From Roseomonas sp. OT10 (GTDB lineage Bacteria; Pseudomonadota; Alphaproteobacteria; Acetobacterales; Acetobacteraceae): DNA of 64,000 nucleotides. This document shows positions 1 to 12,128 of this stretch, one piece after another. The notes under the pieces are model-generated. The model was not told the DNA's origin. It made no database searches and saw nothing but the letters and a program-made list of their open reading frames with translations. Both the position numbers and the translations under genes were made by a program. Each line of letters starts with the position of its first letter. The first letter of the stretch is position 1. The stretch is from the NCBI RefSeq assembly GCF_020991085.1, contig NZ_CP087719.1, positions 3,430,001 through 3,494,000 on the forward strand, read 5' to 3'.

Positions 1-398
1 GCGAAGGGCAGCAGGGCGCGCTTGAGTGTCTCCACCGCCTCCTCCGCCAGCAGCTTGTGGCCCCCCTTGGCCACCATCACCGGGTCGGCCACCAGCGGGA
101 TGCCGCGCGCATGGGTGCCCAGCACCTCCGCCACCGCCTCGATGGTGCCGGCATCGGCCAGCATGCCCGTCTTCAGCGCGTCGGCGCCGATATCCTCCAG
201 CACCAGCCGCATCTGCTGCCGGAGGAAGTCCAGCGGCACGGGGTGCACGCCATGCACCCCCCGCGTGTCCTGCGCGGTCAAGGCGGTGATGGCCGTGGCC
301 GCGTAGGCGCCGAGCGCGGTGACGGCCTTGATGTCCGCCTGGATCCCGGCCCCGCCGCCGGAATCCGAGCCGGCAACGATCAGGACGCGGCCCTTCAC
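1..398 (-). CDS. thiD: Hydroxymethylpyrimidine/phosphomethylpyrimidine kinase, N-terminal part (runs off the window)
   Basis: ThiD phosphorylates HMP and HMP-P in the pyrimidine branch of thiamine synthesis. The visible 132 or so residues begin [20 protein letters not shown], the ribokinase-fold signature of ThiD, followed by [15 protein letters not shown] and [11 protein letters not shown], all in the family order. The C-terminal half lies left of base 1. The GTG start overlaps the glmM stop in a GTGA tetranucleotide, so the two genes are probably translationally coupled. Thiamine and amino-sugar genes have no direct metabolic link here; the pairing looks like simple operon packing. Confidence 0.93.
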   Translation of the reverse strand, partial: MKGRVLIVAGSDSGGGAGIQADIKAVTALGAYAATAITALTAQDTRGVHGVHPVPLDFLRQQMRLVLEDIGADALKTGMLADAGTIEAVAEVLGTHARGIPLVADPVMVAKGGHKLLAEEAVETLKRALLPF

Positions 399-1792
399 GC
401 CCCGGCTCCGGCCAGTTCGCGCTTCGGCGCGACGGCGGCGCGGATGGCCTCCACCAGCCCCGCCACCGTCTCCTCCACCAGGGATTCCTCCTCCGCCTCG
501 GCCATGACCCGGATCACCGGTTCGGTGCCGCTGGGACGGATCAGCACGCGGCCGCGGCGGCCCAGCCTCGCCTCGGCCTCGGCGATGGCGGCGCGCACCG
601 CCTCGTCGCCCAGGGGGTCGCCGCCGGCATGGCGCAGGTTCACCAGCTTCTGCGGCAGCGGCTCGAAGCGGCGGCAGACCTCGCTGGCGGGCCGCCCCTC
701 CTCGACCAGCGCCGCCAGCACCTGCAGGGCGGCCACCAGCCCGTCGCCGGTGGTGCCGTGGTCGGAGAGGATGACGTGGCCCGACTGCTCGCCGCCCAGG
801 TTGCAGCCCGTCTCCCGCATCCGCTCGCCGACGTAGCGGTCGCCCACCTTGGTCCGCAGCAGCTCCAGCCCCTTCGCCTTCAGCCGGCGCTCCAGCCCCA
901 GGTTCGACATCACCGTCGCCACCACCGCCCCGCCGCGCAGCCGTCCCTGCGCGGCCCAGGTCTCGGCGACCAGGGCGAGGATCTGGTCGCCGTCGATGAT
1001 CGCCCCCTGCTCGTCGCACAGGACCAGCCGGTCCGCATCGCCATCGAGCGCGATGCCCAGGTCGGCGCGCCGCTCGCGCACCAGCTCCGCCATGCGGGAG
1101 GGCGCGGTCGAGCCGCAATCCTTGTTGATGTTGAACCCGTCCGGCGCGACGCCGAGCGAGACCACCTCCGCCCCCAGCTCCCACAGCACCGTGGGCGCGA
1201 CGCGGTAGGCGGCGCCGTTGGCGCAGTCGACGACGATGCGCAGCCCGGCCAGGGTGGAGCCCTTGGGGAAGGTCTGCTTGGCCGCCTCGATGTAGCGGCC
1301 GGGGGCGTCGTCCAGCCGGCTGGCGCGGCCGAGCTTCTTCGGTGCGGCGAGGCCGGCGCCGGGGTCGCCCGCCATCAACGCCTCGATCTCCGCCTCCTGC
1401 TGGTCGGAGAGCTTCAGCCCGTCCGGGCCGAACAGCTTGATGCCGTTGTCCTCGAAGGGATTGTGCGAGGCGCTGATCATCACGCCTAGATCGGCGCGCA
1501 GCGAGCGCGTCAGCATGGCGATGGCCGGTGTCGGCAGCGGGCCGACCAGCACCACATCCATCCCCGCCCCGATGAAGCCCGCGGTCAGCGCCGGCTCCAG
1601 CATGTAGCCGGACAGGCGCGTGTCCTTGCCGATCACCACCCGGTGGCGGTGGGTGCCGCGGTTGAAGTAGCCCCCGGCGGCCTGGCCGAGGCGCAGCGCC
1701 GTCCCCGCATCCATCGGGCTGCGGTTCGCCACGCCGCGGATGCCGTCGGTTCCGAACAGGCGGCGGGCAGGGGTCGCGGCGACATGGGACAT
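395..1792 (-). CDS. glmM: Phosphoglucosamine mutase
   Basis: GlmM converts glucosamine-6-P to glucosamine-1-P for UDP-GlcNAc, peptidoglycan and lipid A synthesis. The 465-residue protein has the four landmarks of the family: [10 protein letters not shown] near residue 11, the phospho-serine loop MISASHNP with Ser109, the magnesium loop LDGDADR, and the phosphate-binding loop RPSGTEP near the C-terminus. Length is slightly above the usual 445-450 because of about 8 extra N-terminal residues and an Ala/Gly-rich tail. It lies 113 bases downstream of folP, the same neighbour as in many bacteria (ftsH-folP-glmM). An internal start closer to RLFGTDG is possible. Confidence 0.96.
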   Translation of the reverse strand: MSHVAATPARRLFGTDGIRGVANRSPMDAGTALRLGQAAGGYFNRGTHRHRVVIGKDTRLSGYMLEPALTAGFIGAGMDVVLVGPLPTPAIAMLTRSLRADLGVMISASHNPFEDNGIKLFGPDGLKLSDQQEAEIEALMAGDPGAGLAAPKKLGRASRLDDAPGRYIEAAKQTFPKGSTLAGLRIVVDCANGAAYRVAPTVLWELGAEVVSLGVAPDGFNINKDCGSTAPSRMAELVRERRADLGIALDGDADRLVLCDEQGAIIDGDQILALVAETWAAQGRLRGGAVVATVMSNLGLERRLKAKGLELLRTKVGDRYVGERMRETGCNLGGEQSGHVILSDHGTTGDGLVAALQVLAALVEEGRPASEVCRRFEPLPQKLVNLRHAGGDPLGDEAVRAAIAEAEARLGRRGRVLIRPSGTEPVIRVMAEAEEESLVEETVAGLVEAIRAAVAPKRELAGAGA

Positions 1793-1905
1793 CGGGAACG
1801 GCTCCGCTCAGGGGCGGGCTGGCCGCCGGCAGAAACCGCTGCTGTAGCGCGGCGGCGGCGGGTGGGTCCATGGGGTGGGGCCGCCGCGCCGGACGGCGGC
1901 GAGGG

Positions 1906-2952
1906 TCAGGCCGCGCCCCGGTCGGCCGCGTGCCAGACGCGCAGCGCCTGCACCGTCTCCGCCACGTCGTGCACGCGCAGGATCGCGGCGCCGCGGGCAG
2001 CGGCGGCCAGCGCCACGCCGATGCTGCCGGGCCCGCGCCGTCCCGCCTCCGCCACGCCGGACAGGGTGCCGACGAAGCGCTTGCGCGAGGCGCCGACCAG
2101 CACCGGGCAGCCCAGCCCGGCCAGCAGCGGCAGGCGGTCGATCAGCTCCAGGTTGTGCTCCAGCGTCTTGCCGAAGCCGATGCCGGGATCGAGGGCGATG
2201 CGCTCCCGCGGGATGCCGGCGGCTGCGCAATCCTCCAGGCGTCCGGCCAGGTGCCGCGCCACCTCCAGCGCCACGTCGCCGTAGCGGGCCTGCGCCTGCA
2301 TGGTGCGCGGGTCCGTGCCGGGCATGTGCATCAGCACCACCGGGCACCGTGCCTGCGCCACCAGCGGCAGCGCCGCCGGGTCGTGGCGCAGGGCCGTGAC
2401 GTCGTTGACGATGGCCGCCCCCGCCTCCAGCGCCGCCCGCATCACCGCCGCATGGCGGGTGTCGATGCTGACCGGGGCGTGCGGCGCCAGGGCGCGGACC
2501 ACCGGCAGGATGCGCGCGGCCTCCTCCTCCGGCGTGACCGGGGCGGCGCCGGGGCGGGTGCTCTCCCCGCCCACGTCCAGGATGTCCGCGCCCGCCTCCA
2601 GCATGGCATGGCCGGCGGCGACCGCGGCCTCGGCCCGCAGATGGCGGCCGCCATCGGAGAAGCTGTCCGGCGTGGCGTTCAGGATGCCCATGACCAGCGG
2701 CATCCCGGGTGCACGGGGGACGATCCCGGCGAAGGACGGCAGCGGCCGGGCCAGCGCCGCCAGGGCGCCATCCCAGCCGGGCGGCAGCCGGTCGGGGGGC
2801 AGCACGGCGATGGTGCGGCCCTCCTCGACCAGCCGGGCGAGGGTGAAGGCCGCGCCCTCCCCGCCCAGCGGCACTGCCGCCCCTGCCGCCACGGCGAGCG
2901 CCGCGCCATGACCGTGCAGCAGCGCCAGCGGCTCCAGCCAGCGTTCCGCCAT
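1906..2952 (-). CDS. folP: Dihydropteroate synthase
   Basis: Condenses para-aminobenzoate with dihydropterin pyrophosphate in folate synthesis; the sulfonamide target. The 348-residue reading from MAERWLEPL contains the pterin-binding motif MGILNATPDSFSDGG near residue 98, DVGGESTRPGA, the DPGIGFGKT loop and GASRKRF. An N-terminal extension of about 95 residues before the barrel is unlike E. coli FolP but common in alphaproteobacteria. The frame stays open far upstream into ftsH, but that stretch is only a shadow of ftsH. A hairpin separates it from ftsH, so folP may have its own promoter. Confidence 0.95.
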   Translation of the reverse strand: MAERWLEPLALLHGHGAALAVAAGAAVPLGGEGAAFTLARLVEEGRTIAVLPPDRLPPGWDGALAALARPLPSFAGIVPRAPGMPLVMGILNATPDSFSDGGRHLRAEAAVAAGHAMLEAGADILDVGGESTRPGAAPVTPEEEAARILPVVRALAPHAPVSIDTRHAAVMRAALEAGAAIVNDVTALRHDPAALPLVAQARCPVVLMHMPGTDPRTMQAQARYGDVALEVARHLAGRLEDCAAAGIPRERIALDPGIGFGKTLEHNLELIDRLPLLAGLGCPVLVGASRKRFVGTLSGVAEAGRRGPGSIGVALAAAARGAAILRVHDVAETVQALRVWHAADRGAA

Positions 2953-2971
2953 CCCACCCCCCGAACATGAT

Positions 2972-2994
2972 ACGGGGGCCGCGAGGGCCCCCGT
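2972..2994 (-). terminator. Hairpin downstream of ftsH
   Basis: Perfect 9-base arms ACGGGGGCC and GGCCCCCGT separated by 5 bases, 24 bases past the ftsH stop. There is no clean T-run on the minus strand, so it may be a weak or partly Rho-assisted terminator between ftsH and folP. Confidence 0.5.
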
Positions 2995-3017
2995 GCGATC
3001 AGACCGGCCGTCCGGCC

Positions 3018-4943
<1,926 letters not shown>

Positions 4944-5054
4944 TGGGGGGTTTCCGTCCTGCCGCCGGGCAGACCCGGCACGGTGCACAAGATAGGGACA
5001 AGAGGCGCCTTCTGGAACCTCAACCTGACCATTTCGCCATGTAACCGAGGGATT

Positions 5055-6209
5055 CTAGGCCACGGCGCCCCCGAGAGGGGCGAATTCGGGGCCGGGCTGC
5101 GGCCAGGGGCGCAGGCGCTCCGCGACCCGCAGCGCCGGCAGCCCCCGCCGCACGAGGGCGGGCAGGCCGGAGGGTTCCCCCACCCGGCCCTCCCCGAGCG
5201 CGCCGATCGTCGCGCCGGGCGGGAGGGCGGCGGCCAGGGCGGGCGGGACGCGCCAGCGCCCGTCCCAGACCGCCTCCGCCCGCGCCGGCACCGCCGGGGC
5301 ACAGGCCGCCGGTTCCCGGCCCAGCACCCGGCCCCGCCACAACGCTCCGGCCAGGGTGCCGCCGCCCCGCTCCAGCAGGTGCGCCACCCCCGCCCGCGGC
5401 GGCGGGTGCCGGGCGCCGGAAACGGCACGCAGCAGGCGCGACAGCGCCGCCCGCGCCACGGCGTCCCGCCCCAGCGCCGCCGGGTCCAGCCGCACCCAGC
5501 CCTCGGGACGGAAGACGGCGCAGCCGGCCAGCCGCTCCGCCACGGCCGCCTCCTCCCGCCCGCGGCGGCGGGCGAAGGCGGCGGCGGCCTCGGCCAGGGC
5601 GGCCATGCCCGGGCCGGTGCCGTCCGGGTCGGCCAGGGCGGCGCGCAGCCGGGCACGGGCGAAGCGCGGGGCATCGTTGGAAGGATCGCGGAGGGGGACC
5701 AGACCCGCTTCCGCCACCACCGTCTCCAGCCGGGCGGGCGGCATTCCCAGCAGGGGCCGCAGCAGCAGCACCGGCCCGGCCGGGCGGGCGGGCGCCATCG
5801 CGGCGAGCCCGGCCTCGCCGGACCCGCGCAGCAGGCGGAACAGCAGCGTCTCCGCCTGGTCGGCGCGATGGTGGCCCAGCAACAGCCAGGGCGCCCCCAG
5901 CCGGCCTGCGGCGTCGGCCAGGGCGGCCAAGCGGGCCTCCCTGGCGCGTTCATGCAGGGCGCCGCCGCCGGGCAGGCCAAGGGCGAGGGACAGCACCGGC
6001 ATCCCGCGGGCCCGCAGCATCGCCGCCACCCCGGCCGCCTCGGCATCGCTGCCGGGCCGCAGCCCGTGATCCGCGACCAGCGCGGTGGCCGCGCCGCCAC
6101 GGGCCGTCGCCCAGCGGGCGGCGAGCAGCAGCAGGGCCAGGCTATGGGGTCCGCCCGACACCCCCACCGCGAGGCGAGGGGACGGGCCGAAGGGGCCGAG
6201 CGGCGCCAT
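5055..6209 (-). CDS. tilS: tRNA(Ile)-lysidine synthetase
   Basis: TilS adds lysine to C34 of the CAU-anticodon tRNA-Ile so that it reads AUA. The 384-residue protein starts with an N-type ATP pyrophosphatase loop, VGVSGGPHSLALLL (residues 15-28), then VADHGLRPGS, LLLGHHRADQAETLLFRLLRGSG and RPLLGM, all TilS hallmarks. The loop reads SGGPHS where most members have SGGxDS. The C-terminal region is divergent and Pro/Ala-rich. The ATG at 6209 is used, but coding-like sequence (TPNAASIGEAEFAAL) continues upstream in frame to the cpoB stop without a normal start codon, so a rare start further upstream is conceivable. Confidence 0.93.
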   Translation of the reverse strand: MAPLGPFGPSPRLAVGVSGGPHSLALLLLAARWATARGGAATALVADHGLRPGSDAEAAGVAAMLRARGMPVLSLALGLPGGGALHERAREARLAALADAAGRLGAPWLLLGHHRADQAETLLFRLLRGSGEAGLAAMAPARPAGPVLLLRPLLGMPPARLETVVAEAGLVPLRDPSNDAPRFARARLRAALADPDGTGPGMAALAEAAAAFARRRGREEAAVAERLAGCAVFRPEGWVRLDPAALGRDAVARAALSRLLRAVSGARHPPPRAGVAHLLERGGGTLAGALWRGRVLGREPAACAPAVPARAEAVWDGRWRVPPALAAALPPGATIGALGEGRVGEPSGLPALVRRGLPALRVAERLRPWPQPGPEFAPLGGAVA

Positions 6210-6253
6210 CAGCGCCGCGAACTCCGCCTCGCCGATCGAGGCGGCGTTTGGGG

Positions 6254-7114
6254 TCAGCGGCAGCCGGCCTGCTGCCGGGCCCGCGTCGCCCGGTCGTTCA
6301 GCCCGCCGGACAGGCGCGGGAACTGGCTGCGCAGGTCGTCCAGGGTCTGGCAGGCCTCCCGCCGCGCGCCGAAGCCGTTGAAGGCGCTGGCCAGCCCGAC
6401 CAGCGCCTCGGGTGCCCGGCTGGACTGGCGGTTGCGGCGATAGGCGTCGTCGAAGGCCAGCGCCGCGTTCTGGAAGTCGCGCCTGCCCAGCAGCGCCTCG
6501 CCGAGCAGGAGCTGCGCGTCCTGCGTCCGGGGGGAGTTGCGGGTGGCCAGCGCCTCCCGGGCCGCCGCTTCGGCGGCGGGGTAGTCCCGCCGCCCCAGCG
6601 CCGCCTGGCCATCCGACAGGGCCCGCTCGGGCGTGCGGGGGGCAGGGGCCGCTTGAGCCGGGGCCGGGGTGGGGACCGGGCTGGCGGCCGGCGCCGCGGG
6701 GCGGGCGGGGGGCGGCGTGGCGGGCGCCCCGCCGCCGGCGCGCCCGGCCTCCAGTTGCTGCAGCCGGTAGTCCATGTCGCCCTGCAGCTTCTCCACCACC
6801 TGCTGCAGGTTCCGGAGGCGGTAGTCCGCCTGCTCGGCCTGGCCGCGCAGGCGACGGACCTCCTCCTCCAGGGCATTCACGCGGTCGAGCAGCGGGCCGA
6901 TCAGCTCGCTGCCCCCGCCTCCCCCGCCGCGTGCGACGGGCGGGGGGGCGACGGGGGCGGCGACGCCGCCGCGGCGCAGCATCTCCATCTCCTGGCGGAG
7001 CTGCAGGATCTGGTTCTGCAGCATGATCCCCTCCCGGCTTTCCACCTGCGCCTGCGCAGGGGGAATGACGGCCGGGGCGGCCAGCAGGAGGAAGGCGAGC
7101 AGCGCGCCGCGCAT
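6254..7114 (-). CDS. cpoB: Tol-Pal associated periplasmic TPR protein CpoB (YbgF)
   Basis: Periplasmic protein that coordinates Tol-Pal outer-membrane constriction with septal peptidoglycan synthesis. 286 residues: signal peptide at 1-23 (LLAFLLLAAPAVIPPAQAQ), an N-terminal coiled-coil rich in Gln/Glu/Leu (about 28-125) that trimerises in known homologues, an Ala/Pro linker, then C-terminal TPR repeats (RALSDGQAALGRRDYPAAE, and LLLGEALLGRRDFQNAALAF) ending in CR. It follows pal by 16 bases, the standard last gene of the tol operon. Good match in layout and length. Confidence 0.93.
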   Translation of the reverse strand: MRGALLAFLLLAAPAVIPPAQAQVESREGIMLQNQILQLRQEMEMLRRGGVAAPVAPPPVARGGGGGGSELIGPLLDRVNALEEEVRRLRGQAEQADYRLRNLQQVVEKLQGDMDYRLQQLEAGRAGGGAPATPPPARPAAPAASPVPTPAPAQAAPAPRTPERALSDGQAALGRRDYPAAEAAAREALATRNSPRTQDAQLLLGEALLGRRDFQNAALAFDDAYRRNRQSSRAPEALVGLASAFNGFGARREACQTLDDLRSQFPRLSGGLNDRATRARQQAGCR

Positions 7115-7130
7115 CAGGCCGTCCGTCGGA

Positions 7131-7619
7131 TCAGCGGACGACGGTCACGGCGCGGCGGTTCTGCGCCCAGGCCGACTCGTCCGAGCCCAGGGCCGCCGGG
7201 CGGTCCTTGCCGTAGGAGATGGTCTGGATGCGGCTGCCGGCCACGCCGGAGGCCACCAGCACGTCGCGCGCGGAATTGGCGCGGCGCTGGCCCAGGGCGA
7301 GGTTGTACTCGCGGGTGCCGCGCTCGTCGGTATGGCCCTCGAGGGTCACGGCGACCTGCGGGTAGCGGCCCAGCCAGGAGGCCTGGCGCACCAGCACGTC
7401 GCGCTGGTCGGAACGGACGGCGCTGGAGTCGAAGTCGAAGAAGACGCGGTCGCCGACATTGGCCACCAGATCCTCCTGGCTGCCCGGCCGGACGCTGCCC
7501 ATGCCGCCGGCACCGGCGGAGGAGCCCGCGCCGGTCGCGGCGCCGGCCTGGTCGTCGTTGCTGGAGCAGGCGCCCAGCAAGGCAATGGCGGCGAGCGCGC
7601 CCAGAAGCTTGGTCTGCAT
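7131..7619 (-). CDS. pal: Peptidoglycan-associated lipoprotein Pal
   Basis: Outer-membrane lipoprotein that binds peptidoglycan and couples to TolB. 162 residues. The signal peptide ends in a lipobox LLGAC with lipidated Cys18, followed by a Gly/Ala-rich tether and an OmpA-like domain from about residue 55: FDFDSSAVRSD, VTLEGHTDERGTREYNLALGQRRA and SYGKDRPAALGSDESAWAQN. The EGHTDERGTREYN box carries the Asp and Arg used for diaminopimelate binding. A strong ribosome-binding site AAGGAGA precedes the ATG. Sits between tolB and cpoB. Confidence 0.97.
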   Translation of the reverse strand: MQTKLLGALAAIALLGACSSNDDQAGAATGAGSSAGAGGMGSVRPGSQEDLVANVGDRVFFDFDSSAVRSDQRDVLVRQASWLGRYPQVAVTLEGHTDERGTREYNLALGQRRANSARDVLVASGVAGSRIQTISYGKDRPAALGSDESAWAQNRRAVTVVR

Positions 7620-7749
7620 GATGTCCCGATCTCCTTGGTCTTGCGGGGGGTCTTTTCAGGGCCATCCGACGCGGCGTGGCGCCGGCACAAGCACGCTGCG
7701 CCCCTACAGTTGCATCTTGGCCACGGTCAAGCGCACGAGCCGAGCGGAA

Positions 7750-9093
7750 TCAGGAGAGCAGGGGCGACCAGGAAGGATCGGTGGCGTCGGTGGGGGTCAC
7801 GACCTGCCGCTCGTTGAAGCCGGCGATGTCGATCATGGACATCCGCGCGCCATAGCCGTTGCCGCGGGAATCCCGTGCCGGGCTCTCGCGGTAATAGGCG
7901 AGGACCCGGCCGTTGGGGGCGAAGGTCGGGCCCTCCATGCCCCAGCCCTCGGTCAGGATGCGCTCGCCCGTGCCGTCCGGACGCATCACGCCGATGGCGA
8001 ACTGGCCGCCGCCGAAGCGGGTGAAGGCGATCAGGTCGCCGCGCGGCGACCAGACGGGCGTGGCGTAGCGGCCGCGGCCGAAGGAGATGCGCCGGGCCCC
8101 GCCGCCGCCGGCATCCATGACGTAGAGCTGCTGGTCGCCGCCGCGGTCGGAGTTGAAGACGATCTGCGACCCGTCCGGGCTGAAGCAGGGCGAGACGTCG
8201 AGCCCGCCGCCGGAGGTGAGCTGCCGCTCCCGGCGCGAGCCGAGGTCGACCACGAAGATGTTGGCGTCGCCGCCGCGCATCGAGGAAAGCACCACCGAGC
8301 GCCCGTCCGGCGAGAAGCGCGGCGACAGGGTCATGCCCTGGAACTGGCCCAGCACCTCCTGCCGGCCGCTGTCCAGGTTGAACAGGTACACCCGCGGCTG
8401 GTTCTGGTAGTAGGACATGAAGGCGATCTGCCGCGCGTTCGGGTGGAAGCGGGGCGTCAGCGCCTGGAAGCTGCCATCGGTCAGGAAGCGGTTGTTCTCG
8501 CCGTCCTGGTCCATGATGGCGAGCCGCCGGGTGCGGCGGTCGCGCGGCCCGCTCTCGCCGACATAGACGATGCGGGTGTCGAAATAGCCCTTCTCGCCCA
8601 GCAGCCGCTCGTAGATCACGTCCGAGATCAGGTGGGCGATGCGGCGCCACTGCGCGGCCGGCGCGGTGAAGGCGGTGCCCTGGATCTGCTGCTCCGGCAG
8701 CACGTCCCACAGGCGGAACTCGACGCGCAGCTGTCCGCCCTGGTCGGCGACGCGGCCGGTGACCAGCGCCTTGGCGTTGATCACGCGCCAGTCCTGGAAG
8801 CGCGGCGTGGCGGAGGCGGCCTCGGCGCTCTGCACGAAGGCGGCGTTCTGGATCGGGCGGAACAGGCCCGAGTTGCGCAGGTTGTTCTGGATCACCTGGG
8901 CGATCTGCGCGCCCTGCGGGCCGGGCAGGGCCGGCACGGCGATCGGGATCGGATCGGTGCGCGCCCGGGTGACGTCCACCACCGAGGTCTCGCCCGGCGT
9001 GGCCGGCTGGGCGAAGGCGCGCAGCCCCGGCACGCCGGCCGCCACCGTGGCGGCGCCCAGAAGTGCGGCGCGTCGTGTCACGCGGCTGTCCAT
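7750..9093 (-). CDS. tolB: Tol-Pal system protein TolB
   Basis: Periplasmic beta-propeller linking TolA to Pal. Starting at [13 protein letters not shown] gives 447 residues with a signal peptide carrying a twin arginine ([18 protein letters not shown]...AFAQ), which hints at Tat export. Residues 30-170 form the TolB N-terminal alpha/beta domain; the rest holds repeated propeller blades such as [26 protein letters not shown] and [15 protein letters not shown] 26 codons upstream would mask the signal peptide and is rejected. Gene order tolA-tolB-pal confirms it. Confidence 0.97.
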   Translation of the reverse strand: MDSRVTRRAALLGAATVAAGVPGLRAFAQPATPGETSVVDVTRARTDPIPIAVPALPGPQGAQIAQVIQNNLRNSGLFRPIQNAAFVQSAEAASATPRFQDWRVINAKALVTGRVADQGGQLRVEFRLWDVLPEQQIQGTAFTAPAAQWRRIAHLISDVIYERLLGEKGYFDTRIVYVGESGPRDRRTRRLAIMDQDGENNRFLTDGSFQALTPRFHPNARQIAFMSYYQNQPRVYLFNLDSGRQEVLGQFQGMTLSPRFSPDGRSVVLSSMRGGDANIFVVDLGSRRERQLTSGGGLDVSPCFSPDGSQIVFNSDRGGDQQLYVMDAGGGGARRISFGRGRYATPVWSPRGDLIAFTRFGGGQFAIGVMRPDGTGERILTEGWGMEGPTFAPNGRVLAYYRESPARDSRGNGYGARMSMIDIAGFNERQVVTPTDATDPSWSPLLS

Positions 9094-9193
9094 CCCGTGG
9101 TTCCCCCAAGATCCCATGAGCGACGGGAACATCCCCGGATCGCCCGTCAAATCAAGCCCCGCGCGTGTCACGAAGCGTGGCGCCCGGCATCGC

Positions 9194-10279
9194 TCAGCGC
9201 GCGAAGTCGCGCGGGTTGAAACGGAAGACCGTGTCGCGCAACGCCGCGAGACGCTCGCGCGGCAGCGGCAGCGGGTTGCAGCGCGGGTCCATCAGCGCGC
9301 GGCGCGCGGCGTCGAATACGGCCCGCGCCCGCGGCTCGCTCGGCGCCGAGCCGTTGGGGCGCACGTTGCGCACCGTGCCGCCGGCATCGACCTCCACCCG
9401 CAGCTCCACCACGATCGAGGAGACGTTCAGCGCGCCGCTGTCCACCGCCCAGCATTCGCTGATGGTGTTGGCCAGCGCCGTGCGCTCGCCGGCAGAGAGC
9501 GCCGCCGTTCCGCTGGGTGCACCGCCACCCGGGCTGCCCCCGGCCGCGGGCGCGCCGGCGGCAGCGGCGGGCGCGGAGTTCGGGCGGCCGCGCGGCGGCG
9601 TCTGCTGCGCCTGCTGCTGCGCGCGCAGGCGCTCCAGCGTGTTCTGCACCGTGCTGCTTCGCTCCTCCGGCCGCTGCACCGGCGGCGTGCGCCCGGTGCC
9701 GGCCTGCTGGCTGGGCTGCGGGGGTGGCGGCTGGCGCGGCGGCGGGGTCGGCGCCGGCGGGGTCGGCGTCGGGCGCGGCGGGGTCTGCGGCCGCGGCGGC
9801 TCCGGCGGGCGGGGCGGCGGCGGGGTGGGCGGTGGCGGCGGCGGCGGGGGCTGGCGCACCGGCTCCGGCGTCGGCGCCGGCGGCGGGGGCGGCGGGCTGG
9901 GCGGCGTGGGACGTGGCGGCGGTGGGGTCGGCGCCGGCGGGGTCGGCGTCGGTGCCGGGGCGGGCGGCGGCGGGGGTGGGGGCGGCGGCGGTTCGGGCGG
10001 CGCCTCGCGCGGCGGCTCCGGGGGCGGCGGCAGCGGCACGGGCGCGGTCGCGGGCGGCGCCTGGTCCTCGCTGGGCGGGTTGGGGGCGGCGATGGGGGCC
10101 GGGGCGTGGGCGAGCTGCGTCGGCAGGTCGGAGACGACCTCGACCGGAATCCCCATCTCCTGCGGTTCGGGCAGCTCGCGGCCCGGCAGCTTCAGCAGCA
10201 GCGCCAGGATGACGAGGCCGTGCAGTCCCGCCGAGATCCAGGCCCAGGCGCGCAATCCGCGCGGCCAGCGCATTCGCAT
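9194..10279 (-). CDS. tolA: TolA-type cell envelope protein with long proline-rich linker
   Basis: Inner-membrane protein spanning the periplasm between TolQR and TolB/Pal. The 361-residue protein begins [18 protein letters not shown] with one membrane helix (about 10-32). From roughly residue 60 to 245 it is almost wholly Pro with Glu, Thr and Arg (runs of 6-9 prolines), replacing the Ala/Lys/Glu helix of E. coli TolA. The C-terminal 90 residues ([20 protein letters not shown] onward) form the TolA/TonB-like domain. Start chosen for its GGGGAGGGG ribosome-binding site and for leaving tolR intact. Position between tolR and tolB makes TolA, not TonB, the right name. Confidence 0.9.
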   Translation of the reverse strand: MRMRWPRGLRAWAWISAGLHGLVILALLLKLPGRELPEPQEMGIPVEVVSDLPTQLAHAPAPIAAPNPPSEDQAPPATAPVPLPPPPEPPREAPPEPPPPPPPPPPAPAPTPTPPAPTPPPPRPTPPSPPPPPPAPTPEPVRQPPPPPPPPTPPPPRPPEPPRPQTPPRPTPTPPAPTPPPRQPPPPQPSQQAGTGRTPPVQRPEERSSTVQNTLERLRAQQQAQQTPPRGRPNSAPAAAAGAPAAGGSPGGGAPSGTAALSAGERTALANTISECWAVDSGALNVSSIVVELRVEVDAGGTVRNVRPNGSAPSEPRARAVFDAARRALMDPRCNPLPLPRERLAALRDTVFRFNPRDFAR

Positions 10280-10301
10280 CCCCTCCCCGACCCGGCGGCC
10301 C

Positions 10302-10808
10302 TCAGCGCGCCGGCGGGCGCGCGGCGGCCGGCCGGCTGCCGGATGCGGGCTGGCCCGCCGGGCGCGCGCCGCCGGCCGGCTGCTCCGCCAGCAGGGCGAC
10401 GCGGGTGAAGCCGGAGGAGACCACGGCACCCATGACCTCCATCACCCGGCCATAGGAGTTGGTGCGGTCGCCACGCACGAAGATCCGCCGCTCCGGCGCG
10501 CCCGGCTGCTGCTCGGCGCGGATCGCCTCCAGCCTGGGCACCAGGGCGGCAAGGTCGATCTCCGTGTCCTGCAGGAAGATCTTGCCCTGCGGGTCGACGG
10601 TGACGGTCAGCGGCTCCTGCTCCTGGTTCAGCGGCGCGGCGCTGGTCTTGGGCAGGTCGACCGCGACGCCCGAGGTCATCAGGGGCGCGGCCACCATGAA
10701 GATGATCAGCAGCACCAGCATCACGTCGACCAGCGGCGTGACGTTGATCTCCGCCATCGGGCGGTAGCGGGAGCGCCCCTTGCCCGGCGCGTTCAGCGAG
10801 ACGGCCAC
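10302..10808 (-). CDS. tolR: Protein TolR (ExbD family)
   Basis: Partner of TolQ in the proton-driven stator that energises TolA. 168 residues: a short cytoplasmic N-terminus with [20 protein letters not shown], where the Asp in PLVDVML is the conserved proton-carrying residue in the single membrane helix; then a periplasmic domain ([39 protein letters not shown]) typical of ExbD/TolR. The last 25 residues are a Pro/Ala/Arg tail not common to the family. Four bases separate it from tolQ. Confidence 0.96.
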   Translation of the reverse strand: MAVSLNAPGKGRSRYRPMAEINVTPLVDVMLVLLIIFMVAAPLMTSGVAVDLPKTSAAPLNQEQEPLTVTVDPQGKIFLQDTEIDLAALVPRLEAIRAEQQPGAPERRIFVRGDRTNSYGRVMEVMGAVVSSGFTRVALLAEQPAGGARPAGQPASGSRPAAARPPAR

Positions 10809-10812
10809 GGGG

Positions 10813-11547
<735 letters not shown>

Positions 11548-11580
11548 CGGGCCATCCTTCCCCTCTCGATCCCCCGGCGA

Positions 11581-12000
11581 TCAGGCCGGACGGACCACGA
11601 CATCCGCCAGGGCGGAGGACCAGGGCTCGGGGATGCGCGCCGCGCGAAGCCCCTCCCGGCTGACGCAGACCAGCCCCACCCTGAGCCGCGCCCGCACCCC
11701 GCCGTCCTCATCCGTCACGTCCTGCGCCAGATCGAGCGACGCCCCGCCCAGCCGCGTCACCCGCGTCTCGACCACCAGGGCGTCGTCCAGCCTGGCCGGG
11801 CGCAGATACTCCACTTCGATGCGCCGCACCACGAGGAACAAATTGTGACGTTCGATCAGAAGTTGGTGCGGCAAGCCCATGTCGCGCAAGGATTCCGTGC
11901 GTGCCCGCTCTGCCCAGCGGAGATAGCTGGCATGATAGGCGACGGCGCCCGCGTCGGTGTCCTCGAAATAGACCCGGATGGGGAAGCGGTGCGCGTGCAT
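11581..12000 (-). CDS. ybgC: Acyl-CoA thioesterase YbgC (tol-pal associated hot-dog fold)
   Basis: Small acyl-CoA/acyl-ACP thioesterase of the 4-hydroxybenzoyl-CoA thioesterase group. 139 residues, typical length. The N-terminal motif YFEDTDAGAVAYHASYLRW (residues 11-29) contains the catalytic Asp region and the YHxxYLRW signature; the rest follows the hot-dog pattern (VEYLRPARLDDALVVET). It is the customary first gene of the tol-pal cluster, and the whole envelope operon is probably read from the 128-base gap upstream of it. The physiological substrate is unclear in all species. Confidence 0.94.
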   Translation of the reverse strand: MHAHRFPIRVYFEDTDAGAVAYHASYLRWAERARTESLRDMGLPHQLLIERHNLFLVVRRIEVEYLRPARLDDALVVETRVTRLGGASLDLAQDVTDEDGGVRARLRVGLVCVSREGLRAARIPEPWSSALADVVVRPA

Positions 12001-12128
12001 CCCGCGGGCGGTTACCCGGCTTCGCGGCCCAGCGCCAGGGCCGGCGGAGGCGGCGATGCGGGCCGCCCGGTGCCCGTTGCCCCCGGCCCCCCGCTTTCCG
12101 GGCCGGGACGGCGGCCCCGCCCCCGGGG

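Noticed and set aside
12001-12128. Possible RNA gene or small ORF between mbfA and ybgC
   Set aside because: No tRNA-like or conserved structure; probably the tol operon promoter region.
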